Source of the DNA: Bombardia bombarda
Taxonomy: Eukaryota > Ascomycota > Sordariomycetes > Sordariales > Lasiosphaeriaceae
NCBI GenBank assembly: GCA_030512295.1
Contig: JAULSR010000007.1
Location: forward strand, 768,501 to 832,500
Length of the DNA: 64,000 nt
Direction: 5' to 3'
Shown here: one piece after another, positions 10,709 through 22,182 of the stretch
How the letters are laid out: every line of letters begins with the position of its first letter
Position numbering within the stretch: the stretch's first letter is position 1
Program-made: the position numbers and the translations under genes
Notes under the pieces: model-generated
Databases searched by the model: none
Seen by the model: the letters and a program-made list of their open reading frames with translations, nothing else
Told to the model about the DNA's origin: nothing

Positions 10709-11567
10709 GACTGAGGAGCCTCGGGATGGGTTGCAGGATATGGGCTCAGTCCTGAAATGCGGGACTAGCCTATGTAAGATGCTTGTTTGATGATACCTGC
10801 TTGCGTAGAATATTGTACGAGCGTCAGACTTTGCCAAGAAGGAGACGAGAGATTTACATAACGCCTTTTACACCTTGATATTCCTGAATGGTGATTTTGG
10901 CATGTGAATTAAGATACGCAGACCTTTAACCACATACAAGACAACCTGTTGATCCCTTGTATAAACGGGGTGGGTGAATATCTCTTGTTAAGCATCTTAG
11001 TGCCTGTCATAAAGTATAAAACCACCCACCTACCGGTAGAAGACAAATTGGTATAGTTGTAAAATTGCTACAAACGTATGATCAAATGAACAGTGTCAAA
11101 AAAAGAGAAGGTCTCGACGTACTCTGCAAAGGGACCAGTACCGCAATGACATCTGAAATGTTCGCCCAATATACCATCCCATATTAAGACAGTAATTACT
11201 GTGATTAAACATCTAAGTCTAACTGCGGTTATTACAGATGGAGTAGTTACAGATAGAATATTGTAGACGGGATAGTTGCAGATGGGGATACCAGTTGGGA
11301 TAGATAAGCTGGTTCTTGGAGAGTCCTGATCCCTCCCAGAATACACGCTTAACCAACCACATGTACACCATAAATAATGCACCGCATCACACGCACGACA
11401 TGCAGATGCAGGAGTAACAACACTGTATTAGGGAGTCTAACTAGTTGTAAAAGTATCCGTCTAAAGCCGAACAACGACGAAGCAGGTTGACCCCGAACCA
11501 GCCGCAAACAGCATCGCTAACACATACAGCACATTTACCCTGATAACCACACTCGCTCTCCCTGTTA
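10709..11567. other. Intergenic, no gene; holds a degenerate minisatellite
   Basis: Lies between the 3' ends of the P450 and the FAR1/ankyrin gene, which are convergent. AT-richer than its surroundings. The only structure I see is the degenerate repeat at 11237-11308. Confidence 0.5.
11237..11308. repeat. Degenerate ~15-bp minisatellite, related to the one at 20796
   Basis: Several imperfect units of the form gatggagtagttaca / cgggatagttgcaga. The core GGGATAGTTG is shared with the cleaner array at 20796-20875. Confidence 0.5.
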
Positions 11568-13495
11568 TCAACACACAACCGCCCAACATCCCTCACTTAT
11601 TCGGATCCGCCCCCGCTCAATAAACAACACCACCGCATCCTCCATCCCCTTCTCGACCGCCATATGCAGCAGACTAATCCCCTTCACATTCAACCTCGTC
11701 ACATCCGCCCCCCTATCCACCAACAAGCTAACCATATCCATCCTCTCCCCCTCCACCGCACAATGCAGCGGCGTCCGGCCCGTCGAGTCCAGCGCATCGA
11801 TATCCGCGCCCTTATTCAGCAGAATCTCCAAAATCTTATTCTGGCCCTCAGCGCCGCCATATGCAGCGGACTCGTCGGCGCCGCAACCGGCCGCGGGCCC
11901 ACGGTGTGGAACTTGGGCGCCGGCACGGGTGGAATAACCTTTGGCTTCTTGAGCCGATCATACCGCTCGCGCTGGGACTCGACCGACGGCTGGCCAGACC
12001 GCAGACGCTTCCAGCGGCGGTAGCTGGCGATGCTCATCATGTTGTTGGGGTCGAGGTCGTGGTTGTGCTCCTCGGAGCGGATCTCGATGAACCACTTCGA
12101 CGCGTGCCGCTTCTTGCACACGAGCTTGATGCGGCACGGGCAGCCGATGCGGTGCGTGGGCCGCTTGCGGATGCCCGTGCCCACGTTCTTGCAGATGCCG
12201 CCGCGGTCGCACTGCAGGTCGACGCGCACGACGGGCGCCTTGGTGGCGTACTTGCCGCTGGGGGTCTTGGCGGTCGCGCATCCGGATTGGACCAGCATGT
12301 AGCCCTGGCTGATGGCGTATTCTTGGACGGCGAGCATGCATGCTCCCTTTTCTTCGTAGGGGCCCAGCATGAGGGTGGGCCGGATGGCGGGCAGGCGGAG
12401 GGGGGTGATGGGTTGGGTGAGGGGGGCTTTGTAGGGGACTTTGGGCGTTCCACCGGCGGCGGCGGCGGAGTCGCCTGGAGCGGTGTTGGGTTCGTCGACG
12501 CCGGAGGAGTCTTCGGTGCCAGCGTCGCCTTCCGAGTCGTCGTTGGCCTCGCGCATTGTTTCGTCGTGGGAAGAGCTGGTAGAGAGCCGGCGCTGCTGCT
12601 GCTGCTGCGGCTGAACCTGCTGGTGCTGCATGGTTGCTAACTGGTGTTGCTGCTGAGCCTCGTAGGCCTCGTGGGCCTGTTGGGCTTGCTCATTGTGCTG
12701 CTGTTGTCGGTGGGTTTGGTGCTGGGCTTGGTATTGCTGTGGCTGCTGTGACCGCTGGATTTGCTGCATCCGTTGTGGCTGCGGCTGCTGCTGCTCTTTC
12801 AGAGCCCGGTAGGCGGCCATATGATGGGGATGGCCACGACCTAGGGCAATGATCTCGATATCGCGCTGGATCTCCTCGGCGGAACGCGGCTTCTGCGTCG
12901 GCTGTATCTGATGGAACTGTGGCTCGACATAGTCGCCTCGCATATCCTGCTGGTGGATGAGGGCTCGCTGGGCATTGAGGGCGCGCTGTGTGTCCAGCGC
13001 CTGCTGAGCAGCCTGCACTTGCTGAGCATCTTGAGCTTGTTGCTGCGCCTTGGCTTGGGCTATGATATTGGCTCCTCGTTGGACGTGGCCCAAGGCCTTC
13101 TCTCGGCTCTTCTGGGCTTGGTATGCGAGGATCTGGGCCTGGGTGGGACGGCTACCCCCAGAGGCGGAGGGGACAACGGGCGGGTGGATGGGGGTTTCTC
13201 GGGGGCGCGAAGGCGTGGAAGTTCGGCTCTGTTGGGGGGTTTGCTGAGGCTGTTGTTGATGCTGTGGGTGGTGTGATGTCGGTGGTTAGCGTTGCTGAAG
13301 ATGGCAATGGGATTGGCAATGGGGTTGGAGACGGCAATGGAGATGGCGACATGGACATACATATTGATTGCTCTGTTGCTGCTGCTGCTGCTGCTGCATC
13401 TGGGGCAGCGGCTGGAATTGCTGCTGGCTGATGTAGTTGCTCGTCATCTTGGAGGCGCTTGGATGTTTGGCGTTGTGCATTAAAGGCAGAGGCAT
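11568..13495 (-). CDS. Gln-rich FAR1-type zinc-finger protein with C-terminal ankyrin repeats
   Basis: Two exons. Exon 1 (13495-13361) encodes MPLPLMHNAK and a short poly-Gln run. A 99-nt intron (13262-13360) has GTATGT, a gctaac branch site and cacag. Exon 2 continues with a Pro/Gln-rich linker, a long Gln/Ala coiled region and a FAR1-like DNA-binding domain: CATAKTPSGKYATK, a CDRGG cysteine, GCPCRIKLVCKKR, WFIEIRSEEHNHDL, that is, the WRKY-GCM1-like C-C-H-H pattern shared with MULE-type transposases. Next come SPLHMAA and ankyrin repeats (NKGADIDALDSTGRTPLHCA, DRGADVTRLNVKGISLLHMA). A one-base deletion near 11850 separates the first ankyrin helix from the rest; joining the frames gives a regular repeat. 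Likely a nuclear DNA-binding regulator (inference). The true start could lie further upstream, since the frame stays open for about 40 codons before the ATG. Confidence 0.8.
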
Positions 13496-13921
13496 CCGTG
13501 GGTCATTGATATTCAGAGAGCCCTGGAGGGAGGAGAGGGAGTGGAGGACGTTGGGCGCTGGTGCCGCTTCGAAATTGCATACCGTTGTGTGATTGGATGC
13601 TGGCTGCCGAACGCGGACCGGACTCTAGGCTTTGGACCAATAGTGGGGGAGGGCCGCTGGTTTATGCCCAAGCCACATGTGTTTTAGAATATTTTGATGC
13701 TGACGCGTGTTCAACCCCAACCCTTCACAATTGCTCAAGATTAATTATTTGAGTTTAATTTCGTGTGATTTCATGCAAGCGCTCTCTTTATCAGTTCTTT
13801 ACTACTTGTACAGTCTACCCAGAAATGCAAACCAAGAAAATGCATCAATCACACCCGTACAATGCTTCAAAACGCAACCCTCATAAATCTTAGTATATCA
13901 TGCACAAATGCGCTCTCTTCC
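13496..13921. other. Intergenic, no gene
   Basis: Promoter side of the FAR1/ankyrin gene and 3' side of the Arg/Ser-rich gene. No further structure seen. Confidence 0.4.
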
Positions 13922-15049
13922 TTAATGATGCCTCTTTTTGCTCCCCCTCCGATGCAGCTGATCCACAATCAACCCACCCAGCGCACCACTCAACGTCTCC
14001 AATCCCCCAACACCACCACCACCACCACCACCACCACCACCACCACCACCGCCACCCTTCTTCTCCTCCTCCCCCTTATCTTCTTCCGCAGCTGCCTTGG
14101 CAAATGCATCAATAGCAGCGGCTCCCAGCGCCGCCTTGGCAACCCTCGCACCCTTTTCGCCATTCCACGCGCCTGGCTGTGAGCGCATATTGATGGCCGT
14201 GATGGATCCGGCCTGGAACGCTGCCGCCGCCGCTTTCTGCCACCGGGGGCTGAGGTTGGCGAACCGGTCTTTGGCTGAGGTGGTCTTGGAGCGCGACATG
14301 GACGGGCGGGGTGGGGCGCCGTGGCTCTTGGAGCGCGGCTGCGGGGGCTCGTCGTAGTCGTGGTGTCTTGAACTTCGTGTTTTGGAGGGTGGGGAGTAAT
14401 AGCCGGCAGAGGAGTGGCGTGGTGGAGACGATGGTGAGTGGGACGAGTGGTGGTGGTGGCGGCGCTCGCGAGCCCGGCCCGGCTCGCGGTCCTTGTCTAG
14501 GGTGTCGCGGTAGTGCACGTGGCCTGGGGACGGGCTGCGGTAACGTCGGTGGTGTCTGTCGGCGTGTCTTGGGGGTGGAGATGGAGATCGGGTGTATGTC
14601 TTTGGTGGAGGCGCATGGCGGATGTCACGATCATCTTCATGATGTCTCCGTCGGGGTAGGGGCGAGGGCGACCGATGGGAGTGGTACTTTGGTGGCTTGT
14701 CGTTGGTTGTGTGTCGCCTTGGTCGTCTACGCGGCTCCTCTGCGCCAGATGAGTGCATCGGATAGGGGTCGCGTGGGTGTGGATCCCGTGGAAAGGGATC
14801 CCGTGGAAAGGGATCCCGTGGAAAGGGATCCCTGAAATAGGGGTCTCTGGGATATGCGCCGCCGTTGTCTCTGACATGGTCGGGTTCGTATTCATGTCTT
14901 CGAGCGGGCTTTGCGGTACTAGTTGGAGGTGAGAAGTAGGGGGCAGAGTCGCCCTCGAGAGGCTTGTCTCCCCGGATGTAGTCGAAGCCGTCGTCCCAGC
15001 TGTCGATGCGACTGACAGGGTCTGCCTCTTGTGGATATCTAGAAGGCAT
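13922..15049 (-). CDS. Disordered Arg/Ser/His/Pro-rich protein with a small conserved C-terminal region
   Basis: I choose the Met at 15049 (MPSRYPQEADP); an upstream in-frame Met at 15118 gives an unlikely leader. About 375 residues, nearly all low complexity: five RDPxP pentapeptide repeats (from a 15-bp DNA repeat), SPSP/RS and poly-His patches, then a compact region SAKDRFANLSPRWQKAAAAA, followed by ITAINMRSQPGAWNGEKG and an Ala-rich helix with Gly-zipper character, then a 15-residue Gly run (CAC microsatellite, about 14008-14050) and a basic tail. RS/SP-rich fungal proteins of this build are usually unannotated; an RNA- or membrane-associated role is only a guess. Intact frame. Confidence 0.7.
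   Translation of the reverse strand: MPSRYPQEADPVSRIDSWDDGFDYIRGDKPLEGDSAPYFSPPTSTAKPARRHEYEPDHVRDNGGAYPRDPYFRDPFPRDPFPRDPFPRDPHPRDPYPMHSSGAEEPRRRPRRHTTNDKPPKYHSHRSPSPLPRRRHHEDDRDIRHAPPPKTYTRSPSPPPRHADRHHRRYRSPSPGHVHYRDTLDKDREPGRARERRHHHHSSHSPSSPPRHSSAGYYSPPSKTRSSRHHDYDEPPQPRSKSHGAPPRPSMSRSKTTSAKDRFANLSPRWQKAAAAAFQAGSITAINMRSQPGAWNGEKGARVAKAALGAAAIDAFAKAAAEEDKGEEEKKGGGGGGGGGGGGGGGVGGLETLSGALGGLIVDQLHRRGSKKRHH
14781..14825. repeat. 15-bp in-frame tandem repeat, three perfect copies
   Basis: The unit ggatcccgtggaaag is repeated three times with a decayed fourth copy. It encodes the RDPFP repeats of the overlapping gene on the minus strand. Confidence 0.85.
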
Positions 15050-16802
15050 TGTGTTGTGTTCTCTCTGGTATGTCGAGTAGGTGAGTCTGTTTTTGAAGAT
15101 GTGGCAAGTTGCTGCCAACCGTTGTAGGGTTGTGGATAAGAAAGGGGAAGATTAAATAGGAGGATAAACAATGGCAAACATCGTCGAAGTTGTGTGCTGT
15201 ATAAGCACTTCACGCACAGTTACGTCAAAGTTGGGACGCAGCACCAGACTACTGCAATGCGCCCAGTCAAAGCAAGCTGCAGGAGGGAGGTTGATGTTGA
15301 GCAATGGCGTGCTGTCTGGGAGCTGGGAGCGCGTCGCGGGGTGCGTTGCTAGCATTGATTAACGGAACACAGCAGCTGCCACTGGCCGAAGGTCGAGCGA
15401 CATGAAGGTCCCGCGAATGGGAAGCCCCGGGGCTTAATCGTCTTCTATCTCTTCTGATCCTCAGTCCCAGTCTGGAAATGCCGCACACATTGTGGTCATC
15501 GCTTCAGGCAAGGTCTTGTCTGAGACAAATTTGCGCGAGCACCCCGTTGGCTGTGCTCTCTTTTTCCTCTGCGCGGTTACGACATGATGGCACGTTCAGA
15601 CGTCTGGGCCCACATGGCCACAATTCAATAGGCTCGTCCAAGAGGATTGGCCTGGGCATATGCAGTGAGAATCTGCTCTCATCCCGTCTTGGCAACCAAT
15701 TGCACCTGCATCTCCATTCCGGTATTTGCTCGCAGTCGCACAGATTGGAATAGGATAGCAGTCAATCGTTCGATTCAGGGTCCAATTGCCTGAGAGGCTG
15801 GACCCCGACACCAGTTGATCGACCGAACCTAAGAGATGGATTGCTACTAACCCCCCTCTTGCACCCACTCTTGCACCCGTGGCACCATTAAACTCCACCG
15901 GATCTTGCGGCCATATGCACAATGATATCATGTCAGCGTCCCGTCAAGGTCCCCGTCAAGGGGCACTTGGGACCCACCACTTTTATGAGACAAGAATGCT
16001 GAATTTGAAAAATCACAGCATGTTGGGCTTCAGTTGTTGACAATTGGTTACAATTGGTTGTTGCGAATGGCCACATGACCTCCATTACGAACACAATAAT
16101 CCGGAGATGCCTCTGGAAATAACCTGAATGTCGTCAATGTGCCACAGTGACCGTCGTTTAGTATATCCGTCAATATGGGCTTGTGATACATAGCAAATTT
16201 CCGAAAGACACAACAGAGTGCAGTAGCAAGTAGTCTAGATTCTTGGTGGTATGGTAAGGTATGTACTTTGGCTTGCTCGTCAATGAAGATTCCCAAATCG
16301 TCCATCTGAAACACATTAACCATATTTGCTATCGGATAGATATTCAGACTTACTAAAGCAGGTGCTAGTCTGCCAGCAGTCCGCAGTAGTGTATGTGCTG
16401 ATCTCCCGCATGGCTAGGCCAGGATGCAACCTTCCGTCTTGCGGTAACGACGTCAGATGCCTGCCTCATCTGCCGGAATCTAGACCAAGGGACTAGGGAG
16501 TAGGGGAGCACAGCAGCTTTGGCCTGGTCTTCTCTTTTGTCTCCAACACTATGTCTGTAGTTGCAACAAAGGGGTTGACATGGTATGTGATCACACGAGA
16601 CGAGAGAGCATACAATGTAACAAGCCTTGTCAATTTCTGCAAGCTTCCCACGTCACGACAGCTCGTGTCTTCACCCAACCGTCCGGTCAAGCTGACAATG
16701 AATGACGAAATCAACATTATGTTTTCTCGAAAAATAGCAAACACCCGAACTATCATCATGCCACCGTCACAATAAACATCAAAATCAACGTTTTATTACA
16801 CA
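15050..16802. other. Intergenic, no supported gene
   Basis: About 1.75 kb. Frames of up to 111 codons on both strands lack domains or coherent starts. The first 300 bases are the promoter of the Arg/Ser-rich gene. Confidence 0.45.
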
Positions 16803-17799
16803 CTAAATATACACCTTCCTTGCCCTTCTGCTTTGCTCATCCCTCAACCCCCCAACCACCGCAGCATTAACCAGGAGAGTCTCCCTTCCCCCAGCCCCTC
16901 CGACCCTTAAGAACGACAAAACCAACCCCATCACCAGCTGACCCAGCCCCTTCATCCCACCCCTACTCACGACAACTCCCTCATAAGCCTCTTGCAATGC
17001 ACCAAACCTCAACACCTCCAACCCATAACCCGCATGCACATGCCCAAAGACATGCAGCTTCGGCTTCACCCGCCACACCTCCCTCAACAAATGCTCACAC
17101 CCTAACCCCATCAAATCCAAATGCGCCTTTGGCGGGCCATGCGTAATAAGTATGTCCACATCCTCCGGTATCTCACCATTATCACCCCTCTGACCACCAG
17201 CACTGCCCCAACCATCATCCCCCCTAGGGTACTGAAACGCCCAGTTCCCATTCCTCACTGACCGTGGACTTCCATAAACCTTGACCTCCCTCATCTCCCC
17301 ATTTCCACACCTGACCTGCACCGTCGTCCCCCTTCCCTCTAAATAAATAATACCCCCCCAGTCCAACCTCTCCCTCTCATCCCTCGCGACCTCCGCCCCA
17401 GCCACATGTTGCGCGTCCCGTGTGCTATCCAACAACACATCATGATTCCCACCCACGACGATTTTGTGCGCATGCGGCTGCACGTTGAGCCAGTCGAGCG
17501 TGGCTTGTATCTCGGTAAACGAACCAGACTGCGTCATGTCGCCGGCGTGGATGAGGATGTCACCAGTGGGTGCGTCAGGCCGGGTGTTGTGCGTGTCGGA
17601 GATGCACACGACCGAGACTGTGGTGGCGTCGGGCCCGGTTGCTGATGTGAGGGGGATGGTGTATGCGGGTGAGAGCCATGTGTAGAGGAAGTGGGTGGTG
17701 GAGAATGATGGGGGAGTGGAGGAATCGGGACCATGCGGTTGGGCGGGGACGGTGGAAGAGGGCCGAGAGGTCGTTGTCGTTGGGGCGGGGGGTGAACAT
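16803..17799 (-). CDS. Calcineurin-like metallophosphoesterase (MPPED type), one frameshift in the N-terminal region
   Basis: The catalytic part is complete and in one frame: CISDTHN (D-x-H metal ligands), HAGDMTQSG (GD), GGNHDVLLDS (GNHD), LITHGPPKAHLD (H) and HVFGHVHAGYG (GHxH), in the order of class III phosphodiesterases like MPPED1/2. The upstream frame from the Met at 17799 (LSALFHRPRPTAWSRFLHSP) matches the usual Trp-containing N-terminal helix of fungal members, but the frame changes near 17692 (ggtggtg run), after which HFLYTW and SVVCISDT follow in the frame of the catalytic domain. Removing one base joins them. The C-terminal 50 residues hold a hydrophobic stretch (LGQLVMGLVLSFLRV). 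The substrate is unknown, probably a small phosphodiester. Confidence 0.85.
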
Positions 17800-18119
17800 T
17801 GTGGAGGGTGATGTTGAAGGCAGGTGAGTTTTGATGATCTCTATAATTACCTACGTAATCCTAATGGTTGCGAGACGCATATCCTGTTTTAATGGGCTAC
17901 TGTATAACAGTTGGGTAATATTGAAGCAAGGACAGCTATTGCTTGGCCAACAAGCATCAAGGCTGATGAGTCACAGTAGTCTGGTGGGAGGCAGCCGCCT
18001 AACCGAAGAAAGTAACCAATGCGGTCAAGTACCAACAACTCTTTACTGGTTCAATCCTTGACCTTGCCCCCTTTTACGCCCCCCCTTCTGTTAGAAAGTC
18101 ATACTCATCTCCGAAGTGC
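17800..18119. other. Intergenic, no gene
   Basis: About 320 bases between the metallophosphoesterase start and the M20 gene stop. Nothing else seen. Confidence 0.4.
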
Positions 18120-19496
18120 TTAACTCACAAGGAAAGGCAGAGCAGCAAGCGCCATGGCATCCGTCCCTGTCTTGAGTGTGAGGTCTAACTCGGGCACGAA
18201 GAAGGGTGAGTGGTTCGTGGGAAAGGGCTCCTTCGCATCTCTGGGTGTTCCGCCAAAATTCCAATACGCGTACGGCACGTCGTGAGCAGCGCCGAGAATA
18301 GAAAAGTCCTCACACGATCGCGTAAACTCCATATCGATGGAGTTCTCAGCAAAGTACTCCTGAAAAGCTCGACCGACCTGACCCGCAACAGCGTCATCGT
18401 TCTTGGTTAGCGGTGCGCGGACAGTGGTGTTGATCTCAGGGTTGCGTGGCACGCCAGCAGCCTTGCAGTCCTCTATGAACTTGTTCTCGATGAGGGCGAG
18501 CACGCGCTGGCGAACGTCGGGCTTGAATGTCTTGATATCAAGCAAGATATCGGCATAGGCAACGTAGTCGTTGCCCGGCTCACCGGCGTGGAAACCCCAG
18601 CAGGCCACGGTGGCGCCCTCCATGTCGTCTCCCTCGTGTCCGACCTCGCGAGTCACGGCGTCCTGCAGCTCCGAGATGATGCGCATGGAGAGTGGGATCG
18701 GATCCACGCAGATTTGGGGGTTCACCCTGCCCTCACAGGGCCCGCCGACGACGCGGATGCGCATCGAGTCGGCGGCGACAAGTACCGGGCCAGGCTGTAT
18801 CGCCACGGTGCCAGCAAGATCGGGCACAAGATGCTGGGCCAGCATGAGATCTGGCACAGGTACCTTTTCGTAGAGGCCGCCGTCGACCATGGCCTGCGCA
18901 CCTCCCGTCTCTTCCTCATCCGGCTGGAAGAGGGCTATCACGGTGCCTTTCCAGTGACGGGCGGATGACTTGAGTAAATCGGCGGCAGCAAGGAGCGCGG
19001 CCATGTGCATGTCGTGGCCGCAGGCGTGCACGACGTGTCGATTGTTTCCGTAGCGGTCGATCATGGTCTTCTCACTGCGGTAGGGCAGGTTGGTCTGCTC
19101 CTGGATGGGCAGGGCGTCGAGTTCGGCACGCAGGAGAATGGTTTTGCCAGGACCATTGCTGAAGACGCCGACGGCTCCATGGCCGCCAATACCTGCATGG
19201 ACTGTATAGCCAAGTCGGTCCAAATGTGCTGCCACTTTCGCTGCAGTCTCTGTCTCCATAGCAGACATCTCGGGATTTTGATGTATATGACGGTAGAAAT
19301 CGGCGTACTCGTCGAGGGCTGGACGATAACTCTCCACAATGGTGCGCAACTTGTCAGGCTCTGTCACGCCGACTGTTATGATGTCTTGACTCTCTCTGTA
19401 AGGACTGATTTGTGTCATGGCGAGGGCAAAGACTGCAAGCGCAGACAGTGTCTTTAATATCGAACTCTGACTGACCATGGCGGGTAGCAAGGGCAT
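18120..19496 (-). CDS. M20-family amidohydrolase (M20D aminoacylase/IAA-amino-acid-hydrolase type)
   Basis: Single intact exon. I choose the Met at 19496 (MPLLPAMVSQ), which is followed by a signal-anchor helix (LKTLSALAVFALAMTQ); a longer in-frame start at 19649 gives an unusual leader. Zinc and catalytic motifs of M20D are present in order: FYRHIHQNPEMS, RAELDALPIQE, HACGHDMHMAALLAAA, QPDEEETGGAQAMV (catalytic Glu), MLAQHLVPD, and the C-terminal NHSPFFVPE. The lid/dimerisation domain lies between. Such enzymes hydrolyse N-acyl amino acids or hippurate-like amides; with its anchor this one probably acts in the secretory pathway or outside the cell (inference). A short, rearranged fragment of a close paralogue lies at 38870-39052. 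Confidence 0.9.
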   Translation of the reverse strand: MPLLPAMVSQSSILKTLSALAVFALAMTQISPYRESQDIITVGVTEPDKLRTIVESYRPALDEYADFYRHIHQNPEMSAMETETAAKVAAHLDRLGYTVHAGIGGHGAVGVFSNGPGKTILLRAELDALPIQEQTNLPYRSEKTMIDRYGNNRHVVHACGHDMHMAALLAAADLLKSSARHWKGTVIALFQPDEEETGGAQAMVDGGLYEKVPVPDLMLAQHLVPDLAGTVAIQPGPVLVAADSMRIRVVGGPCEGRVNPQICVDPIPLSMRIISELQDAVTREVGHEGDDMEGATVACWGFHAGEPGNDYVAYADILLDIKTFKPDVRQRVLALIENKFIEDCKAAGVPRNPEINTTVRAPLTKNDDAVAGQVGRAFQEYFAENSIDMEFTRSCEDFSILGAAHDVPYAYWNFGGTPRDAKEPFPTNHSPFFVPELDLTLKTGTDAMALAALPFLVS

Positions 19497-20384
19497 TGTT
19501 TGTGCAGTAGAGTGTCGAAATGTGATGCTGTCTTGTCCTTTGACTCTATCTAGTCTAGATCGAGCTTGGGGCAGAGTTGAGTGCCAGTGCCATAATCGCA
19601 GGAAAGGGCGGACCCGAGAGAAAAGTATCAAGCAGCCACGTCCAATCAAAAATGGCTTTGCATCTCACAATATTGAATACCTAGATATCCGACTGATGGT
19701 GAATACATGTGTTTTTAAGGAGATGAGATGCTGGATTGAAAGAGAATTCATATTCCATCGATAGTAGATGCATTGAAGGTAATCATGAATAGTTAGTGTG
19801 CCTACCTACTTGCACCTTCATGAGTGTCTGTGTGTCTGTTGTGCTGCACATAGCTAGGAGGAAGGACCATAGGTATGTTCGAAGAGAGCGGGGCCACTCC
19901 AAAACCCTGACAAAAATTGAGATTGAAGCTCAAGGGTCCTGAGATATGTTGCTAGCCGAGATTACGATAAGTCAAAGCCTGAACCCCGCTTTCGTTTTCG
20001 TCTTCTGCATATGTTTGTGTAACACAGGCGTTCTTGTCTCGGGCCTTGATTGGACGTGACCCCGCACACTAGCAACAACGACAAGGAAAAACCCAGAGCC
20101 TTGTCAATCAACAGCGCGACTCATTCTCTAATTACTGTGGGGAAAGTGACAAAAGTGACGAAACAATAGACGAGAGGCACAGGCGATGGCAAAGACACAA
20201 CTATTTGATGCATGGATCCCACCCCGTTTCCCTACGCCTCTCCGGGCTCAAGAAAGCTGTATCCATCCCAGTCTTCCTCAAGACCGCTGCTTAGCTTGTT
20301 TTAATTTTAATACACTGCCAGACACATCGTCCTCGAAAGAACGTCAGATCGACATCTGAGCGCAAACTAGGTCCAGCCAGAACC
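19497..20384. other. Intergenic, divergent promoter region
   Basis: About 890 bases upstream of the M20 gene on one side and of a small frame on the other. No RNA gene or repeat recognised. Confidence 0.4.
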
Positions 20385-20609
20385 ATGGCGGACAACCAGT
20401 ACATCATGTCGCCCATGTATGAGCCGAGATGGCTAGCCAAAGCTGGGGTCCAAACTATCGGCACTGACCCTATCAAAAAGAGGCAGCCCTGGAGGGACAT
20501 CATTCAACAGCGGGAATTTGTCCAACCTGATTACTTCATGCCAACACCAAGCGCCTCCTACGCCTGCAAGATTCGCCTGCTCGCTGAGTTGGACAGCAAG
20601 GGTCGTTAG
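20385..20609 (+). CDS. Hypothetical small protein, possibly a truncated gene 5' end
   Basis: The start has a near-ideal context (accATGGCG). The 74-residue peptide (MADNQYIMSPMYEPRWLAKA at its start) is free of low complexity, but no domain is recognised and the frame ends abruptly before a minisatellite and the transposon block. It may be the surviving 5' part of a gene truncated by the repeat region. Confidence 0.35.
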   Translation: MADNQYIMSPMYEPRWLAKAGVQTIGTDPIKKRQPWRDIIQQREFVQPDYFMPTPSASYACKIRLLAELDSKGR

Positions 20610-20795
20610 ACAAACTTGACATTCATGCCCTGCGAGTTATGAGTACGTCTGGCCCCTCCCTAGTAACCAACATGGAGGATCAGTATGACCAGTAGCCTGA
20701 CAGTTTAGGGAAGTGCAGGATGAGTCAAAAAGTCTGGTCCCTCACCAATTTTACCACCTACCTATTTGTACCCAAGCTTGACTTTCATAACTCAA

Positions 20796-20875
20796 ATGGA
20801 ATAGTTGGAGGTGGGATAGTTGGAAGTGGGATAGTTGGAGGTGGGATAGTTGTAAATGGGATAGTTGTAGGTGGT
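20796..20875. repeat. 15-bp minisatellite, about five copies
   Basis: Tandem units of the form gggatagttggaggt with one or two changes per copy. A degenerate relative lies at 11237-11308. Confidence 0.8.
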
Positions 20876-21322
20876 GGTCGCACATGGGGCTAGACTTATT
20901 GACTGGTACCGTAGTCTCGGTTAATGCTTGATGTTATGGAAACAGTTCGTGAACAATAGCTACGCGGTCTATTCTAGCTTGTTGATTAATCATGTAATGT
21001 TTTCTTCTGAGAAGGTTAAGGGATGGTTCGAAGTCGAAAGTTTATCTGATGCTTAAAGGCATTGATGTCTGTTGCCAGATGGACATTTGCGCATATTAAC
21101 CTTTGTGGTGAGGTCTCATAAGAGAAATATCAAGGCTAGGACATTGTTAATAGCTCTTTAAACTAAGAAATTGAGTCTTTTCCTATCTTCTAGTGCAGCA
21201 TTCAGTGCATGACCGCCGTCATAACAAAGCAACAATAAGCAGCCTAGAATGGAATCCTGCTCCCGTCCCACTTGAAGAAGCCCCCATTGTCCTGTGCTGT
21301 GATCCCCTCGAAGAGCTTCATC
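20876..21322. other. Left flank of the transposon block, no gene
   Basis: Normal base composition up to the LTR boundary at 21323. No coding frame of note. Confidence 0.4.
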
Positions 21323-21540
21323 TGTGACGGGCTGAACCTTGGGTGCACTTTGTGATAATTGTGGTTGCACGCCGGAACTAACTATCCGTGTGCCCAAGCC
21401 AGGGTTTTATCCCTGGGAAGGCTGACTAAGGTGCTGACTAAGATGCTGACTAAGGGGCTGTCACGTGCTAGTGCCTTGGCGCCAAGGCGCTAGTACTCCA
21501 CGAGCTATTCCACGCCTAGGAGCGGGCTAGGCCCGTGATA
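21323..21540 (-). repeat. 3' LTR of the gypsy element (218 bp, little mutated)
   Basis: On the minus strand it runs TATCACGGGCC...CCCGTCACA, close to TG..CA. It keeps near-normal composition, unlike the interior that begins one base later. It aligns over its full length with the LTRs at 28305 and 31462. Confidence 0.85.
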
Positions 21541-22182
21541 CTACCCCTTGTCTAAAAAATAGGTCCCCTTACTGATGTAATCCTAAAATTTATTTTATCC
21601 CTTAAAGTTTACCCCGTCTCTTTTTATTAGTTAATTAAGTCTATCGTTCTTAATGATCCGTTTTCTTTTTAAGTTAAGGCAGGGGGTCGTATTTTAAATA
21701 TTCGTCGTAAAATTTACGTATAAAATTAAATGTTTTATTATTATCATTATTAAGTTATAGCTTTAAGTCGTTCTATAATTATTAAATTAATTCGTTATGA
21801 TTTTTTTATTTAACGAAATACTATTAACGCTCGTTTTTTGTTTTGTTATAATCGAAGATATTTTCGTATTTTTAGCGGTATTTTTATTATTTACCGATAC
21901 AGGATATAATTTTTCCGTTATTTATTTGTACGTTTTTTTATATTTATTTTTATTTTAAAATGCCGTCGTTAGGGTATAATTTAATAAGTTATATATAAAA
22001 GGAGTTATTAATTTTAATATTATTAGGTAAATTTAAAACAATTATATATAATAATACTTTTAAAACTTTAAACAGTTCTTTTTATTTTAATATAAGTTTA
22101 TTTAACGGTTTTTTTATATTAAAGTTTTTAACATTTAATATAATTAATTGGCCGACTTTATATTCGGGAGCGTTATTTTTTA

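Noticed and set aside
11861..12640. 259-codon plus-strand frame
   Set aside because: Antisense to the FAR1 domain and Gln-rich exon.
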